The notes below the pieces were generated by a model that worked only from the letters and a program-made list of their open reading frames with translations, was not told the origin of the DNA and searched no databases. Position numbers and translations under genes: made by a program. From NCBI GenBank assembly GCA_001936135.1, contig CP012816.1:995501-1059500 (forward strand): 64,000 bases of DNA, written 5' to 3'. Shown here in pieces: positions 47,414-57,392 of this stretch. Each line of letters opens with the position of its first letter. Position 1 is the stretch's first letter. Source of the DNA: Saccharomycopsis fibuligera x Saccharomycopsis cf. fibuligera (lineage: Eukaryota > Ascomycota > Saccharomycetes > Ascoideales > Saccharomycopsidaceae).

Positions 47414-48565
47414 ATGGTTAAAACCGTAAATATAGCCGTCATTGGTAAGTGTTATATATATAATTGCCTTTTTTTTTATGGATCTTCGAACACCACATCA
47501 TGCTAACATATGTTTTTAGGCCCTGGTCTCGTTGGGTCTGAATTCATCAGCCAGTTGAACGCTATTCGTTCCAGCACCATCAAATACAACACCATTTTGA
47601 TCTCTTCTTCCAAAAAAGCGTTGATATCAAATGACTACAAGCCATTGAATCTTGCTTCCTGGGCTGAAGACTTCAAGTCTACTGACAAGGCCGCTTTAAA
47701 TGTTACCGACTTGATTTCTTTCTTGTCCAAATCTGTCGCCGTCACCCCAACTATTCTTGTCGACAACTCCTCCAGTGAAGAATTCTCCAGCAACTATCCT
47801 AAATTTTTGGAAGCCGGAGTTTCTATTGCCACTCCTAACAAAAAGGCCTTTTCCGGAGACATTTCCTTATGGGATGCTATTTTCGACGCTAGCAGCAAAA
47901 AAGGTAGCTTGGTTTACCATGAAGCTACTGTTGGTGCTGGCCTTCCAGTTCTCAGTACCATCAAGGACTTGATTGCCACTGGTGACGAAATCGAAGAAAT
48001 TGAAGGTATCTTTTCTGGCTCTCTATCTTACATTTTTAACGAATTATACTCTTCTGACAAAAAGTACAGTGAAATTGTTACTATCGCTAAATCCCTCGGT
48101 TACACTGAGCCAGATCCAAGAGATGACTTGAACGGTCAAGATTTCGCCAGAAAAGTCCTTATTTTGTCTAGATTGGGAGGTAACAAAGTAAAAAGCTTGG
48201 CTGAATTGAATGTTGACTCTTTGATCCCTAAAGACTTGGAAGATGCTAAATCTGGTAGTGAATTTTTGGTCAGATTGCCAAACTATGACTCAGAGATTGA
48301 AAATTTGAAAACTGAAGCTGCTAAGGAAAACAAAGTTGTCAAGTTCACTGGTAAGATTGATTTGAAGGCTAAGACTGCTGTGGTGGGACTTCAGAAATAC
48401 GACAAAGTTCACCCATTTGCTACTTTGACTGGTTCTGATAACGTCATTTCCATCAAGACTAGACGTTACCAAAACCCTCTTATCATCCAAGGTGCTGGTG
48501 CAGGTGCAGCCGTTACCGCTGCTGGTGTTTTGGCTGACACTATCAAAATTGCTGAAAGACTTTAA
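47414..48565 (+). CDS. HOM6: Homoserine dehydrogenase (two exons)
   Basis: Reduces aspartate semialdehyde to homoserine, the step before threonine and methionine branch. Exon 1 is 47414-47444 (ATG GTT AAA ...) and exon 2 is 47520-48565; joined they give 358 aa, against 359 in baker's yeast. The splice falls inside the Rossmann motif and restores AVIGPGLVGSEF. Other motifs: VDNSSSEEF, NKKAFSGDISLWDAIF, YHEATVGAGLPVLSTIKDLI with the active-site region, EGIFSGSLSYIFNEL, and DPRDDLNGQDFARK with the catalytic Lys/Asp pair. The protein ends GAAVTAAGVLADTIKIAERL, as expected for the family. Confidence 0.97.
47445..47519 (+). other. HOM6: HOM6 intron
   Basis: 75-nt spliceosomal intron: donor GTAAGT, branch-like TGCTAAC at 47501-47507, acceptor TTTTTAG. 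It lies 31 nt after the ATG, the usual early position in yeast genes. Confidence 0.93.
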
Positions 48566-48689
48566 GCGCATTGATAGTATTATTACCCTTTTGACTTACT
48601 AGTTGCTGTGATTTTCACAAATTGTAAACTTTAAATACAAGTGTATTTTAAATATATGAGAATCCTACTAGTGCAAAACATACATATAT

Positions 48690-51600
48690 TCAATTCTGAG
48701 TGTTTTTACTTTTCAAAGATGTGGCATCACTATGAAGACTATTGTTATACTTGGCGTTGATTTCCTGCAAGTTGTTTTCAAATAAAGAGGTTCTTGCATC
48801 AATATCAATTTTATCTCTTTTTTCTTGTCTATTGATCCATTCTTCTTTGGCCTCTTCAAAAAGCTTAGCCAAATAATCTGGGTTATTGCATTTTTCCAAA
48901 AATTTGATCATAATGGACTGCGAATCAAAGAAATAGTCGTCTTCATCAGATTCATTCGATGTTTGATAACTTGTATAGTCCACCAAATAATCCCTTTCAT
49001 TATTGTAAGGGCCATCTTTGAATGCGTTGATGCCAGCAAATGTAAAGTCAAAACTCTTGCTATTATTACCACCAGTGCCACTAGTGCTAGCGCCAGCACC
49101 TCCTACGCCACCAGCTTTCACATCATTAGAGTCAGCTTTTTGCTTTTTGCGCAACCCTTGCTTTCGCAAATTAATTCTTGCAATATAAATGTTATTTGGA
49201 GCTAAGAAAAACTCACCATTGTCCTTAAGTTCAGCAATATAAGCCCCTGATTTGTGAATGTACTGAACGTACTTGAGTTCTTGGTCGCTGACGGTTCTGT
49301 TAACATAAGCGCCGTTGATTACGTTGATATTCTCATCTTCGTTACCTGACAAATGGTTCGAATCAGACATGGCGTAGTTGTCATTAAAGTACAGCTCATT
49401 ACCATCATCCAACAAGAAATCAGAAGCCTGAAGCATGTAGTTATGGTAATAGTACTTATTTATAGGTTGCTGAGAATCAACTTGAAAGTACTGCTCCAAG
49501 TGATCCCATGGGCTCCAGCAAAGCTTGATGTTGATATATGAGTGGAACGGGTTTATTTTTGGAGTCTTGTAGGCCTCATAAGTTGGCACTTCAACCAATT
49601 TTAATGAGTACCTTTCACAAGAATGACTCCATTTAGTAATTAAATCATCAATCAATTTCGGGGTCGTAGTGAGCCATTGTAACTTGATATGGTAACAGTT
49701 CTTTTCGAATGAGAAACCAGTTTTTGAATAACAGTTCTGTGACAAATCATCATAATAAATTTTCAAGAGCTCGGGCTTATGTGATTTTTTGGCTGGATCA
49801 ATGTCAATTAGCATTGTCTTCATTCTTTCTTGCAGGTTAGTGTTCAATGAATTTACAGCATTTCCGTTTTCCTGCCCGATATCATTTACAAGGTTAGGAT
49901 CTAAGCCTTTATACTCATCTCTTTGAATAAATTTGAGCAATCGGGTCAAATTGTCAAAATGTGTTGGGTAGTTGGCATTGTCTGTGTGTCTACTTAAGAG
50001 GCTATGGTTATCCCTTTGATGCCCCTCTGACGTATCAGCACCTTTATTGCCATCGTTGTTACTTCTCTTCATATCTTTCAATATGACGAGTCTAATTTGA
50101 AATACATTAATTCGGTCGTTTTCGTCATACATGAAATCAGAATGTTTTTCATCAAAGTTACCTGCCAAATAATAATCAATTTTATTCCAGTTGAAATTAA
50201 CAGCCGCAAAACTCAAAGAGTTAATTTCAACTTGCCTGTAATTAGTATCATACCGAGTTCTAACATATGGTTTGTAGTTATCTTCTTTAGCAATCTCATT
50301 AACATAATGTATTTCATTAACGTTTGTTTTGTCGCTACGAATTGGTGTGTCAATAGCGGTTGAGTAATTGAGTTGCATATCATTTTTCTTGTAGATCCGA
50401 ACTCTAATATTTCCATAAAAATCCAAAAATATTCTATGAAGTTCATCCATTATTATAAGATAAACAATAGGATGAAATGAGCTTCCTTGTTCTTCTTTAT
50501 TATCGAAGTTCTTTGGCATATAATAGTTTATGATATCAATGTTGTTTTGAAAAATTCCGTTTTCCGCGATCTCAAACTTCTTCACAAATTTATTATTCGT
50601 ACCATTGCATATCTGGAAACCCATCATCAATCGAACGTAAATCATCTCTTTGAACAAGTCTTTTGCATCCATGATATCTTTGAACTGAGAGTTCGGGAAG
50701 ATTTCATAATTGTTGATATTGTACTCAAGTTTCAACTTATGAAGTTTAGGAAATTCATTTGAAGTTGTTGGCAAAGAAGCTGGACATATCAAGGACCTCC
50801 AACTAATCAAATTTTTAGTCTTTCGATTATTTTTTAGTTGTTCCAGATTGAAAGTTATAGACCCTTTGCGAGTCAAATTAGATAAAATGTTCTCCATTCC
50901 TCCCGAGGATTGCAGTTCTGTTTTCATGACGGCACTGGTTGGATATATATTAGCCCATTTCCCAAAATTTACGGTACTAAAGTCTAAATTAGCTTCAAAA
51001 AGCCTAAAAGGGTTTTCAAAATGGATTCCTAAGTACTCCAAATCGTCTGCTGGTAATTTATTGGATAAACTCAGCAACTTACTCATGTTCAAAGAGCTCA
51101 CATTAGGACTTTTTCTAGCATTTATTGCCAATTTATCCTTTGTGTTTTTTAAATCAAATCTGGTCATTAATGATGTTTGTTTTGTATCTCTTACCTTTTT
51201 TGAGCTAACATGGCTTCTGTGATCTGCCTTTATACTACTTGATTCCAGGGTAAACCTATTATCTGGTACCGTAAGCCCACGTTTGAGCTCCCATGGCTGT
51301 TTCTTAAATGGCTGATGTGGCAATTTTGAAATATTTCTTCTGGAAGATTGCCAAGAACTAACTGATTGATTATCTTTGATCATTTTTGGGTTTCTTTTAT
51401 TAGTGTTTGATGAGTTTGTATCATACGAACTGTCAAGTCCACCAAGTGCGTTGAAGATACGTTCAGATATACTTCTAAAAGTCAGCTGCTTTTGGGTTTG
51501 AACCTTTGGATCATTCAATTTCAAGTCACTATACGAAGAAAGATTTGTTTTCTTACTTCTCAATGTTAGGTCATCGTACGATTTGTGCTTTGGCGTAGAC

Positions 51601-53972
51601 AATTTATTTTGTATGTCATAAGACATATTAGAGCTAACCGAAGATGCATCATCTTTAATTGCACCAGGTTCAAAAACTTTCTGATTTTCCTTTAGGGTAG
51701 AATAAGCAGAAGCGCTAACTTTTTTTGTTACCCCTGTAATGTCATCTGTTAGCACCATTGATTGAGCAGCAGATCTCAAGTTGTTAATACGACCATCTTT
51801 ATTGCTTCCTTCCAGCAGATCAATACTAAGAAGGTTTTGCTGGTTTTTGTCCGGACTTGTTACAAAGACAAGACTTTGTTTACTTAGTAATGACTTTGAA
51901 GGCATTTTTGCTACTTCCTTATCACCATTTTCCTTATTTGCTTTGGCTGTATTTTTTGAAGTGCCTGAAATTTTATCTTTTCTATCAGCCGCACGGCGTT
52001 GAGAATGTTCCACCCGATGGTGATGCTTTTTCTTTGGCTCTATATCAGTACTTTCAATAAGCTTTTTGCTCTCGTTGACTTTAACGTCGGAAAGCTTTTT
52101 AGCACCATCTAAGGTTCCTGTAAAATTGAGCTTAAACTGATCTTTTTTCTCAAAGAGCTTAGATATCCATTGATCTATTCTATCTTCATCAACGTCTATA
52201 TATGATGACTTAAACGCCCATGAATCATAGGCGTCTGCGTATTCTTTAACTGTTTTGAAATGTCTTTTACCAGAAAAATCTTTGGGTAGATAAGGAACCT
52301 GCAAGCCACTCATTTCATATTCCATAACGCCCATCATTTGAAGCTCATAAATTTTACACTTAAGTTCGAAAGCATCGTTTATACTAAGGTCCTCATCATC
52401 ATTAGGGAAGTATCCCCGATTTTGGTTTTGGCTTTCCTCATGAAAATTCCTGTCTTGAAAATGCGAAAGATTCACTGATGAGTTGAAGCTGTTCACAAAT
52501 TTATTATGAATCCAAAAATAACAATTGAACCATGTTGGAAAGCGATACACGAGTTTGTTGTTTAAGTTTCTGTACCTAAACATAGGGGCATGATGAATAG
52601 GTTTTGCGCCCAAGCAAATTAAATCAATAGATATATCCAACTTTAATATCTTCTTAACAATCTTATCAAAGACATTAAAATCAATGTCAAATAAACCTGA
52701 TCCCGGGGAAATAAGAATGAAATGGTTCTGTGTATGTCTTAAGGATGTCAAATTATTGACATTATTGAGCATTAACACTGTAGATAAATTTAGAGCTTGT
52801 AGTAAGTTGCCTTTAACGGCCGGCAACAACAGTGTATCAATCAACTGGATATCTTCTTTGAATTTTAATATCTCGTAGCGTAAATTGATCATGATCTTAG
52901 ACCAATGGTTGATATTTATCTGATCAACCACAATTCTGTAATAATCCTTAGCATTCTTAAATGTTTCACCATTCTTACAGTTTGAGAGCTGCTCATCACT
53001 ACTATCAACAACAGACGTAAATAATATGACAGTAATCAAGTGGTTTGTACCCATATCTAACCAATTTTGAAAAATTGCAGGAAAAAGAGAATTAATAATT
53101 TTGTTGAACAATATACCCCCGGTAACATCGAAATGAAACATATCACTTGATAATTGAATCAAAAAGGTTAGTTTTGACGACTTTGATCTAAAAATTATTT
53201 TTGTTGACTTTTTATTTATTATTCCGGAAAACACATTTGAGTTGTTTATATATAGTTTTGATATTGTTAGATTGATGGAGTTGAATATCGTTAAGTTTTG
53301 TTGCACATAGCAGCAAGAATAGTTATTGACAATGTAATTTGAGAGAACCCACATGTCACCTCGAGACAAATAAATGTCCTTAATATAAATTTCAATTAAA
53401 TCAATTTGAAAAGAGTCAGCAGGAATTGGTTTTAAGTACACCTGATTATTTTTGTTAATATTCAAGTATAATGGCAAGCTGTTATTGACAATAGACAATT
53501 GAAATTTATTGTTTAGTTTTCTTAGCTGTTGCTGATTCATTTCTTTAATTTGAAAGATGAAGCGTCTTCTAAGCTTGGGTTGTTTTGGCTTACCTTTGCC
53601 TTTATTCTTGCCAGCAAAATTATCCTCATTTGTACTTTTCTTGTAAAGCATTGCAAAATCACCTTCTTTAATACCAGGAAGAGCATTCAAGTCTACAAGG
53701 ACATTTTCTTCAGAGGTTGAATGGTCGTGGATAGAAGCGGTAAGCTCATACTTAGACTGAGGTCTAGATCGGCTGTTTGGCCTTATGCTGACATCGTTTG
53801 CGTAACTGATTGTTGGATAAGCGTCTTCTGGTTCATTATGTCTGTGGTTGACATGATTGGAAGCGTCATCATCGGGGCGAAAACTTTTCAGACTAAAAGC
53901 ATCATCGTTGCTATTAGGCGTACGGTCGAACTTTGCATTGCTGTTAAATAACAAAGACTGGAATTGACTCAT
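48690..53972 (-). CDS. IML1: Iml1/DEPDC5-like subunit of the SEACIT (GATOR1) complex
   Basis: 1,760 aa from ATG 53972 (MSQFQSLLFNSNAK). Iml1 is the Gtr1 GTPase-activating subunit of SEACIT on the vacuole and inhibits TORC1 when amino acids are short. Family segments in order: IEIYIKDIYLSRGDMWVLSN (~210), IIFRSKSSKLTFLIQLSSDM then FDVTGGILFNKIINSLFPAI (~275-310), NWLDMGTNHLITVILFTSVV, ILISPGSGLFDIDF, a long disordered insert (~640-960), and a C-terminal block DIDPAKKSHKPELLKIYYDD then CYHIKLQWLTTTPKLIDDLI. Where other Iml1/DEPDC5 proteins carry a DEP domain, between LTRLLKFIQRDEYKGLD and the DPAKKS block, I see only a short linker. Longer than baker's-yeast Iml1 (1,584 aa) because of the insert. 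Confidence 0.93.
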   Translation of the reverse strand: MSQFQSLLFNSNAKFDRTPNSNDDAFSLKSFRPDDDASNHVNHRHNEPEDAYPTISYANDVSIRPNSRSRPQSKYELTASIHDHSTSEENVLVDLNALPGIKEGDFAMLYKKSTNEDNFAGKNKGKGKPKQPKLRRRFIFQIKEMNQQQLRKLNNKFQLSIVNNSLPLYLNINKNNQVYLKPIPADSFQIDLIEIYIKDIYLSRGDMWVLSNYIVNNYSCCYVQQNLTIFNSINLTISKLYINNSNVFSGIINKKSTKIIFRSKSSKLTFLIQLSSDMFHFDVTGGILFNKIINSLFPAIFQNWLDMGTNHLITVILFTSVVDSSDEQLSNCKNGETFKNAKDYYRIVVDQININHWSKIMINLRYEILKFKEDIQLIDTLLLPAVKGNLLQALNLSTVLMLNNVNNLTSLRHTQNHFILISPGSGLFDIDFNVFDKIVKKILKLDISIDLICLGAKPIHHAPMFRYRNLNNKLVYRFPTWFNCYFWIHNKFVNSFNSSVNLSHFQDRNFHEESQNQNRGYFPNDDEDLSINDAFELKCKIYELQMMGVMEYEMSGLQVPYLPKDFSGKRHFKTVKEYADAYDSWAFKSSYIDVDEDRIDQWISKLFEKKDQFKLNFTGTLDGAKKLSDVKVNESKKLIESTDIEPKKKHHHRVEHSQRRAADRKDKISGTSKNTAKANKENGDKEVAKMPSKSLLSKQSLVFVTSPDKNQQNLLSIDLLEGSNKDGRINNLRSAAQSMVLTDDITGVTKKVSASAYSTLKENQKVFEPGAIKDDASSVSSNMSYDIQNKLSTPKHKSYDDLTLRSKKTNLSSYSDLKLNDPKVQTQKQLTFRSISERIFNALGGLDSSYDTNSSNTNKRNPKMIKDNQSVSSWQSSRRNISKLPHQPFKKQPWELKRGLTVPDNRFTLESSSIKADHRSHVSSKKVRDTKQTSLMTRFDLKNTKDKLAINARKSPNVSSLNMSKLLSLSNKLPADDLEYLGIHFENPFRLFEANLDFSTVNFGKWANIYPTSAVMKTELQSSGGMENILSNLTRKGSITFNLEQLKNNRKTKNLISWRSLICPASLPTTSNEFPKLHKLKLEYNINNYEIFPNSQFKDIMDAKDLFKEMIYVRLMMGFQICNGTNNKFVKKFEIAENGIFQNNIDIINYYMPKNFDNKEEQGSSFHPIVYLIIMDELHRIFLDFYGNIRVRIYKKNDMQLNYSTAIDTPIRSDKTNVNEIHYVNEIAKEDNYKPYVRTRYDTNYRQVEINSLSFAAVNFNWNKIDYYLAGNFDEKHSDFMYDENDRINVFQIRLVILKDMKRSNNDGNKGADTSEGHQRDNHSLLSRHTDNANYPTHFDNLTRLLKFIQRDEYKGLDPNLVNDIGQENGNAVNSLNTNLQERMKTMLIDIDPAKKSHKPELLKIYYDDLSQNCYSKTGFSFEKNCYHIKLQWLTTTPKLIDDLITKWSHSCERYSLKLVEVPTYEAYKTPKINPFHSYINIKLCWSPWDHLEQYFQVDSQQPINKYYYHNYMLQASDFLLDDGNELYFNDNYAMSDSNHLSGNEDENINVINGAYVNRTVSDQELKYVQYIHKSGAYIAELKDNGEFFLAPNNIYIARINLRKQGLRKKQKADSNDVKAGGVGGAGASTSGTGGNNSKSFDFTFAGINAFKDGPYNNERDYLVDYTSYQTSNESDEDDYFFDSQSIMIKFLEKCNNPDYLAKLFEEAKEEWINRQEKRDKIDIDARTSLFENNLQEINAKYNNSLHSDATSLKSKNTQN

Positions 53973-54380
53973 TTTTGTTACACTGGCCCTAATACATCAA
54001 GAGATAGCCGTGTTTTACAATACTTCTTACTAGGCCGTTAAACATGAGATGCCCGTAATTATGTCCGTTGACATGCTTCTATCGCGGGATAAGTACCGCG
54101 CAGTACATAATATACTAAAGGCACATCATAATATAGTAGTGTCCGGCAATTGCTATCAGCCCTTACTTCTCCGCCCTGCTTCAAAGTGTAACGCAGCCGA
54201 GCGCCGCCGCTATTTTGGCATGTGAAGATGCGCACGTACTCCACCATTGCTTTTCTCAAAAGTATATATATATATTAACCTTGGGACTTGTTTTTGCTCG
54301 TACTCTATCAAAACCGCTAGGAAGACGTAGTATTTTATATATAGCAAAGGGTCTCGGATATTTGCCTTTTTGCAACAACC
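53973..54380. promoter_or_regulatory. Divergent promoter of IML1 and PXA2
   Basis: 408 bp between the two starts. It holds the dyad CGCGG-N8-CCGCG (54083-54100), that is CGG-N8-CCG, the type of inverted CGG pair read by Zn2Cys6 dimers, plus a TA-rich element (TATATATATAT) near 54265. Confidence 0.55.
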
Positions 54381-56660
54381 ATGACGTTGGTAAAAACTGT
54401 CTCAGCGTATTACCTGAAGAATAGGTCATTTATCTTAAGATCTCTTTACCTCTACTTGCTTTTCTCCTTGTTTGGCTCTTCGGTAAATCTCAATATCAAA
54501 AAAAGACTTGTCAAACTTTTGAAATACAGAAAAAGCTTGAGTAATAAGGCGGCTTCTGATAAGGAGAAAACACCGATAATTACTGAAAGTGAAGTCAAAC
54601 AGGTAAAAAGTACCAAACATGTCAAGAACTTGGCATCTTATATAATTCAAATAAGCGACTTCAAAATGGTCAATATTATTATATTCCAGATAATGATCAT
54701 AGCGGCTAAAATTTATTTGAACTTGCGGATAATATCAATTGATTCTCAGCTAGTGTCAAGCTTATTCTCTAAAAACTACAAAAACTTTGGAAAGCTAGTT
54801 TTACATTGGCTATTGATTGGCATCCCGATTAGTTATTTGTCTTCCTTATCAGTGTACTTAACTAACACACTATCCAAGGTCTTAATCACAAATATTACAA
54901 ATGATTTGATGAACAATTACCTTTCCACTTCAAGTACTAGCGGCAAGGATAATATGAATACTTTTTACAAAATCAACCATTTTTCAGATACTATCAAAGA
55001 TCCACATCAAAGAATTTCGATAGATATTTTTGAGCTTTCAAACAATTTATCATCCATTCCTTCAATAATTTTGAATCCTTTTTTTAGTTTAGCAATATCA
55101 TCAAGTAAGCTTTTCAACTATGATAATGGATCTATGACCGAAGTTACTTTATTATTTGGTTTGGTAATTAACGTTTCGACAATCTTTATTAAGCTCGCTT
55201 CACCAAATTTTTCAAGAATTTCAAATAATTATTCTCAGCATGAATCTGACTTTAGACAAGTGCATGCAAACATAATCAATCATTATGAGCAGATTGCCTT
55301 ACTCAGAAGTTGGTTCAGAGAGCTTTACGATGCGGACTGTTATTATTTTGTTTTGGAAAGATTTTTGAGAAGAAGTTATAGAAAGTTTGCTTTCTACAAC
55401 TTTGTGAAAACTTTTTTAATGAAATACACTTGGGGAGCATTTGGTTTAAGTTTGTGCGCTTTCCCTGTGTTTAAGAACCATTTCTCGCATGTTCAACAAG
55501 AAATCAGCAAAAGTAAAGTTACTCAAGACTTCCTTCAGAATAGAAGCTTTTTGATGAGTGGATCAAACTCCTTAGGTGATTTGCTCTCTTCCAAAAAAAA
55601 TATTGACCAAATTATAGGGACATCAAAGCGGGTTATAGATTTTAAAAATGCTTTGACAGACTTAGCTGAAGAAGGCATTGATAGTGAATATTTGGTAGAA
55701 AGTGATTTGGGAGGTGGTGCTGTTGTGACACATAATAACGACTTAATTAGCTTCAAGGAAGTTCCTCTATATACTCCTAATGGTCAGTTATTGTGCCGGC
55801 CTCTAAACTTTACAATAAATCAAGGAGAGAATTTACTTATTCTTGGACCTAATGGATCAGGGAAGTCATCTTTATTTAGATTGCTAAGTGGGTTATGGCC
55901 TCTTAAAACTGGCGAATTGACAATACCTGAGTACAATTCAATATTCTATTTGCCACAAAGACCTTACTTGCTCAAAGGTAAAACTAATTTGATTGAACAA
56001 ATCATTTATCCCAAGTCATACCATGACTTTGAAATTGAGCTCACAATGCCATCTACTGATTCCAAAAAAATTTTCAAGAATTTAATTGATATATTGAAGA
56101 TACTCGAGTTAGATTATTTGCTCAATGGCCAAAGTATCAGTAGTCTGGACGAAGGGTTGCTAACTTTTGACTCTTTGGCTCACGTAGATGAAGAGAGTTC
56201 AGATTTGGATTCAGATTCAGAAAACGAAGTCAGCTCGCATTCCAAAATTGCAGTTCTTCACTCAGTGAAAGATTGGTCACAAGAGCTTTCAATTGGGTCT
56301 CAGCAAAAGCTTGCAATGGCACGGTTGTACTACCATCGACCTCGGTTCGCAGTTTTAGATGAATGTACTTCGCAGGTCACTCCGGAAATGGAAAACAAGA
56401 TGTATACCTACGCTACAAAGTCATTAAACATCTCTGTTCTTTCCGTGGCTCACCGTACTTCAATATGGAAGTTTCACAAATATTTGCTTCAGTTTGATGG
56501 TAAAGGTGGTTATATTTTCAAGAAGTTTAATTATAAAAAGAGACTTGAACTAAACGAGGAGAAATTAGATATTGAGAAGAGTTTGAATAGCTTACCAACA
56601 TTGAAAACCAAATTGGAAGAATTGCGCATAGTAAAGGAAAACCAATTAAGAAGAGTATGA
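54381..56660 (+). CDS. PXA2: Peroxisomal fatty-acyl ABC half-transporter (Pxa2-like)
   Basis: 759 aa from ATG 54381. Pairs with Pxa1 to import long-chain acyl-CoA into peroxisomes for beta-oxidation (ABCD family). The N-terminus (MTLVKTVSAYYLKNRSFILR) aligns with Pxa2. The membrane domain spans ~90-370, with family landmarks such as KYTWGAFGLSLCAFPVFKNH. The nucleotide-binding domain has Walker A LGPNGSGKSS (~488), the ABC signature as LSIGSQQK instead of LSGGQ (~636), Walker B FAVLDECTSQVTPEMENKM and the switch His in SVAHRTSIW. An acidic Ser-rich insert (EESSDLDSDSENE) precedes the signature. Shorter than baker's-yeast Pxa2 (~853 aa) because the N-terminal linker is reduced. Pxa1 is the alternative, less likely. 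Confidence 0.92.
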   Translation: MTLVKTVSAYYLKNRSFILRSLYLYLLFSLFGSSVNLNIKKRLVKLLKYRKSLSNKAASDKEKTPIITESEVKQVKSTKHVKNLASYIIQISDFKMVNIIIFQIMIIAAKIYLNLRIISIDSQLVSSLFSKNYKNFGKLVLHWLLIGIPISYLSSLSVYLTNTLSKVLITNITNDLMNNYLSTSSTSGKDNMNTFYKINHFSDTIKDPHQRISIDIFELSNNLSSIPSIILNPFFSLAISSSKLFNYDNGSMTEVTLLFGLVINVSTIFIKLASPNFSRISNNYSQHESDFRQVHANIINHYEQIALLRSWFRELYDADCYYFVLERFLRRSYRKFAFYNFVKTFLMKYTWGAFGLSLCAFPVFKNHFSHVQQEISKSKVTQDFLQNRSFLMSGSNSLGDLLSSKKNIDQIIGTSKRVIDFKNALTDLAEEGIDSEYLVESDLGGGAVVTHNNDLISFKEVPLYTPNGQLLCRPLNFTINQGENLLILGPNGSGKSSLFRLLSGLWPLKTGELTIPEYNSIFYLPQRPYLLKGKTNLIEQIIYPKSYHDFEIELTMPSTDSKKIFKNLIDILKILELDYLLNGQSISSLDEGLLTFDSLAHVDEESSDLDSDSENEVSSHSKIAVLHSVKDWSQELSIGSQQKLAMARLYYHRPRFAVLDECTSQVTPEMENKMYTYATKSLNISVLSVAHRTSIWKFHKYLLQFDGKGGYIFKKFNYKKRLELNEEKLDIEKSLNSLPTLKTKLEELRIVKENQLRRV

Positions 56661-56775
56661 GTAAGGTACCTCATTGTATTTTTTCTTGAAGTTTTTTTTG
56701 TCATATCGTTGGATTCGTTTATATAGGTATAGAAATGCAAAGAAAAAAATCATAAGTGATATGTGAAATAAATTA

Positions 56776-57392
56776 CTACTGAACGCTAGTAACCATCAGC
56801 GTTTGATATGAAACACCCGTGGAAGGGTACACTGTATTAGTAGCTTTGTGTTTCTCAACAATTTGAGAATAGCATTGCTGCGACGCATATATTGCCACAG
56901 CCGAATCAATACCCAGGACTGTTTCAATCTGGCAAGGATCTGTGACCAATGAAAGGGTTGTTTTAGTATTTATATTGAGTGCGGTTTGCGTAGCTTCCTT
57001 TTTGGCATTTTGAGCAAGAACTAGGGTTGAAGGTTAGTATTTTATCCGGTCAATGTATGTTAATTTTGACATTATTGCTTTACACTTCCAGAAATTGAAA
57101 GCCCTGTTTGCGATTTGACAAAACACTTACCTGCAAGTGCTACACCATAATTTCCCATTTCAGCATACTTCATCATATTGTTCATAAGTGAGGATTTAGA
57201 ATCTAGCAACGGTGATATTTTGCGCTTTGTTACGCTACTGCCTTTTGACTGAACACCTTGAATTGCTACTGTTGCTGCTGTTGAAATTTGTCCAGGAATG
57301 GGACTAGCACTGGACTGTGAAGGTATAGGATTAGCTTGAACTGCCATCGCACAAAGCCCCAAGAGAATATACATGTATGTTCCAACAGTCAT
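56776..57392 (-). CDS. Small secreted protein of the C-x19/20-C family, member C (spliced)
   Basis: Exon 1 is 57392-57131 and exon 2 is 57020-56776; joined they give 168 aa. Reading through exon 1 alone ends at 106 residues and lacks the shared module, which is why the intron call matters. The signal peptide is MTVGTYMYILLGLCAMAVQA; Lys-Arg sits at 56-57. The module is KYAEMGNYGVALA joined by splicing to VLAQNAKKEATQ, then TTLSLVTDPCQIETVLGI and YASQQCYS (19 residues between the Cys). A Thr/Val-rich tail follows. Its neighbour at 58076 is transcribed away from it through a shared 683-bp promoter. Confidence 0.82.
57021..57130 (-). other. Intron of secreted family member C
   Basis: 110-nt intron: donor GTAAGTG, perfect branch site TACTAAC (57033-57039), acceptor CCCTAG. 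Splicing keeps the frame (507 coding nt) and joins the two halves of the conserved hydrophobic segment. Confidence 0.9.
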
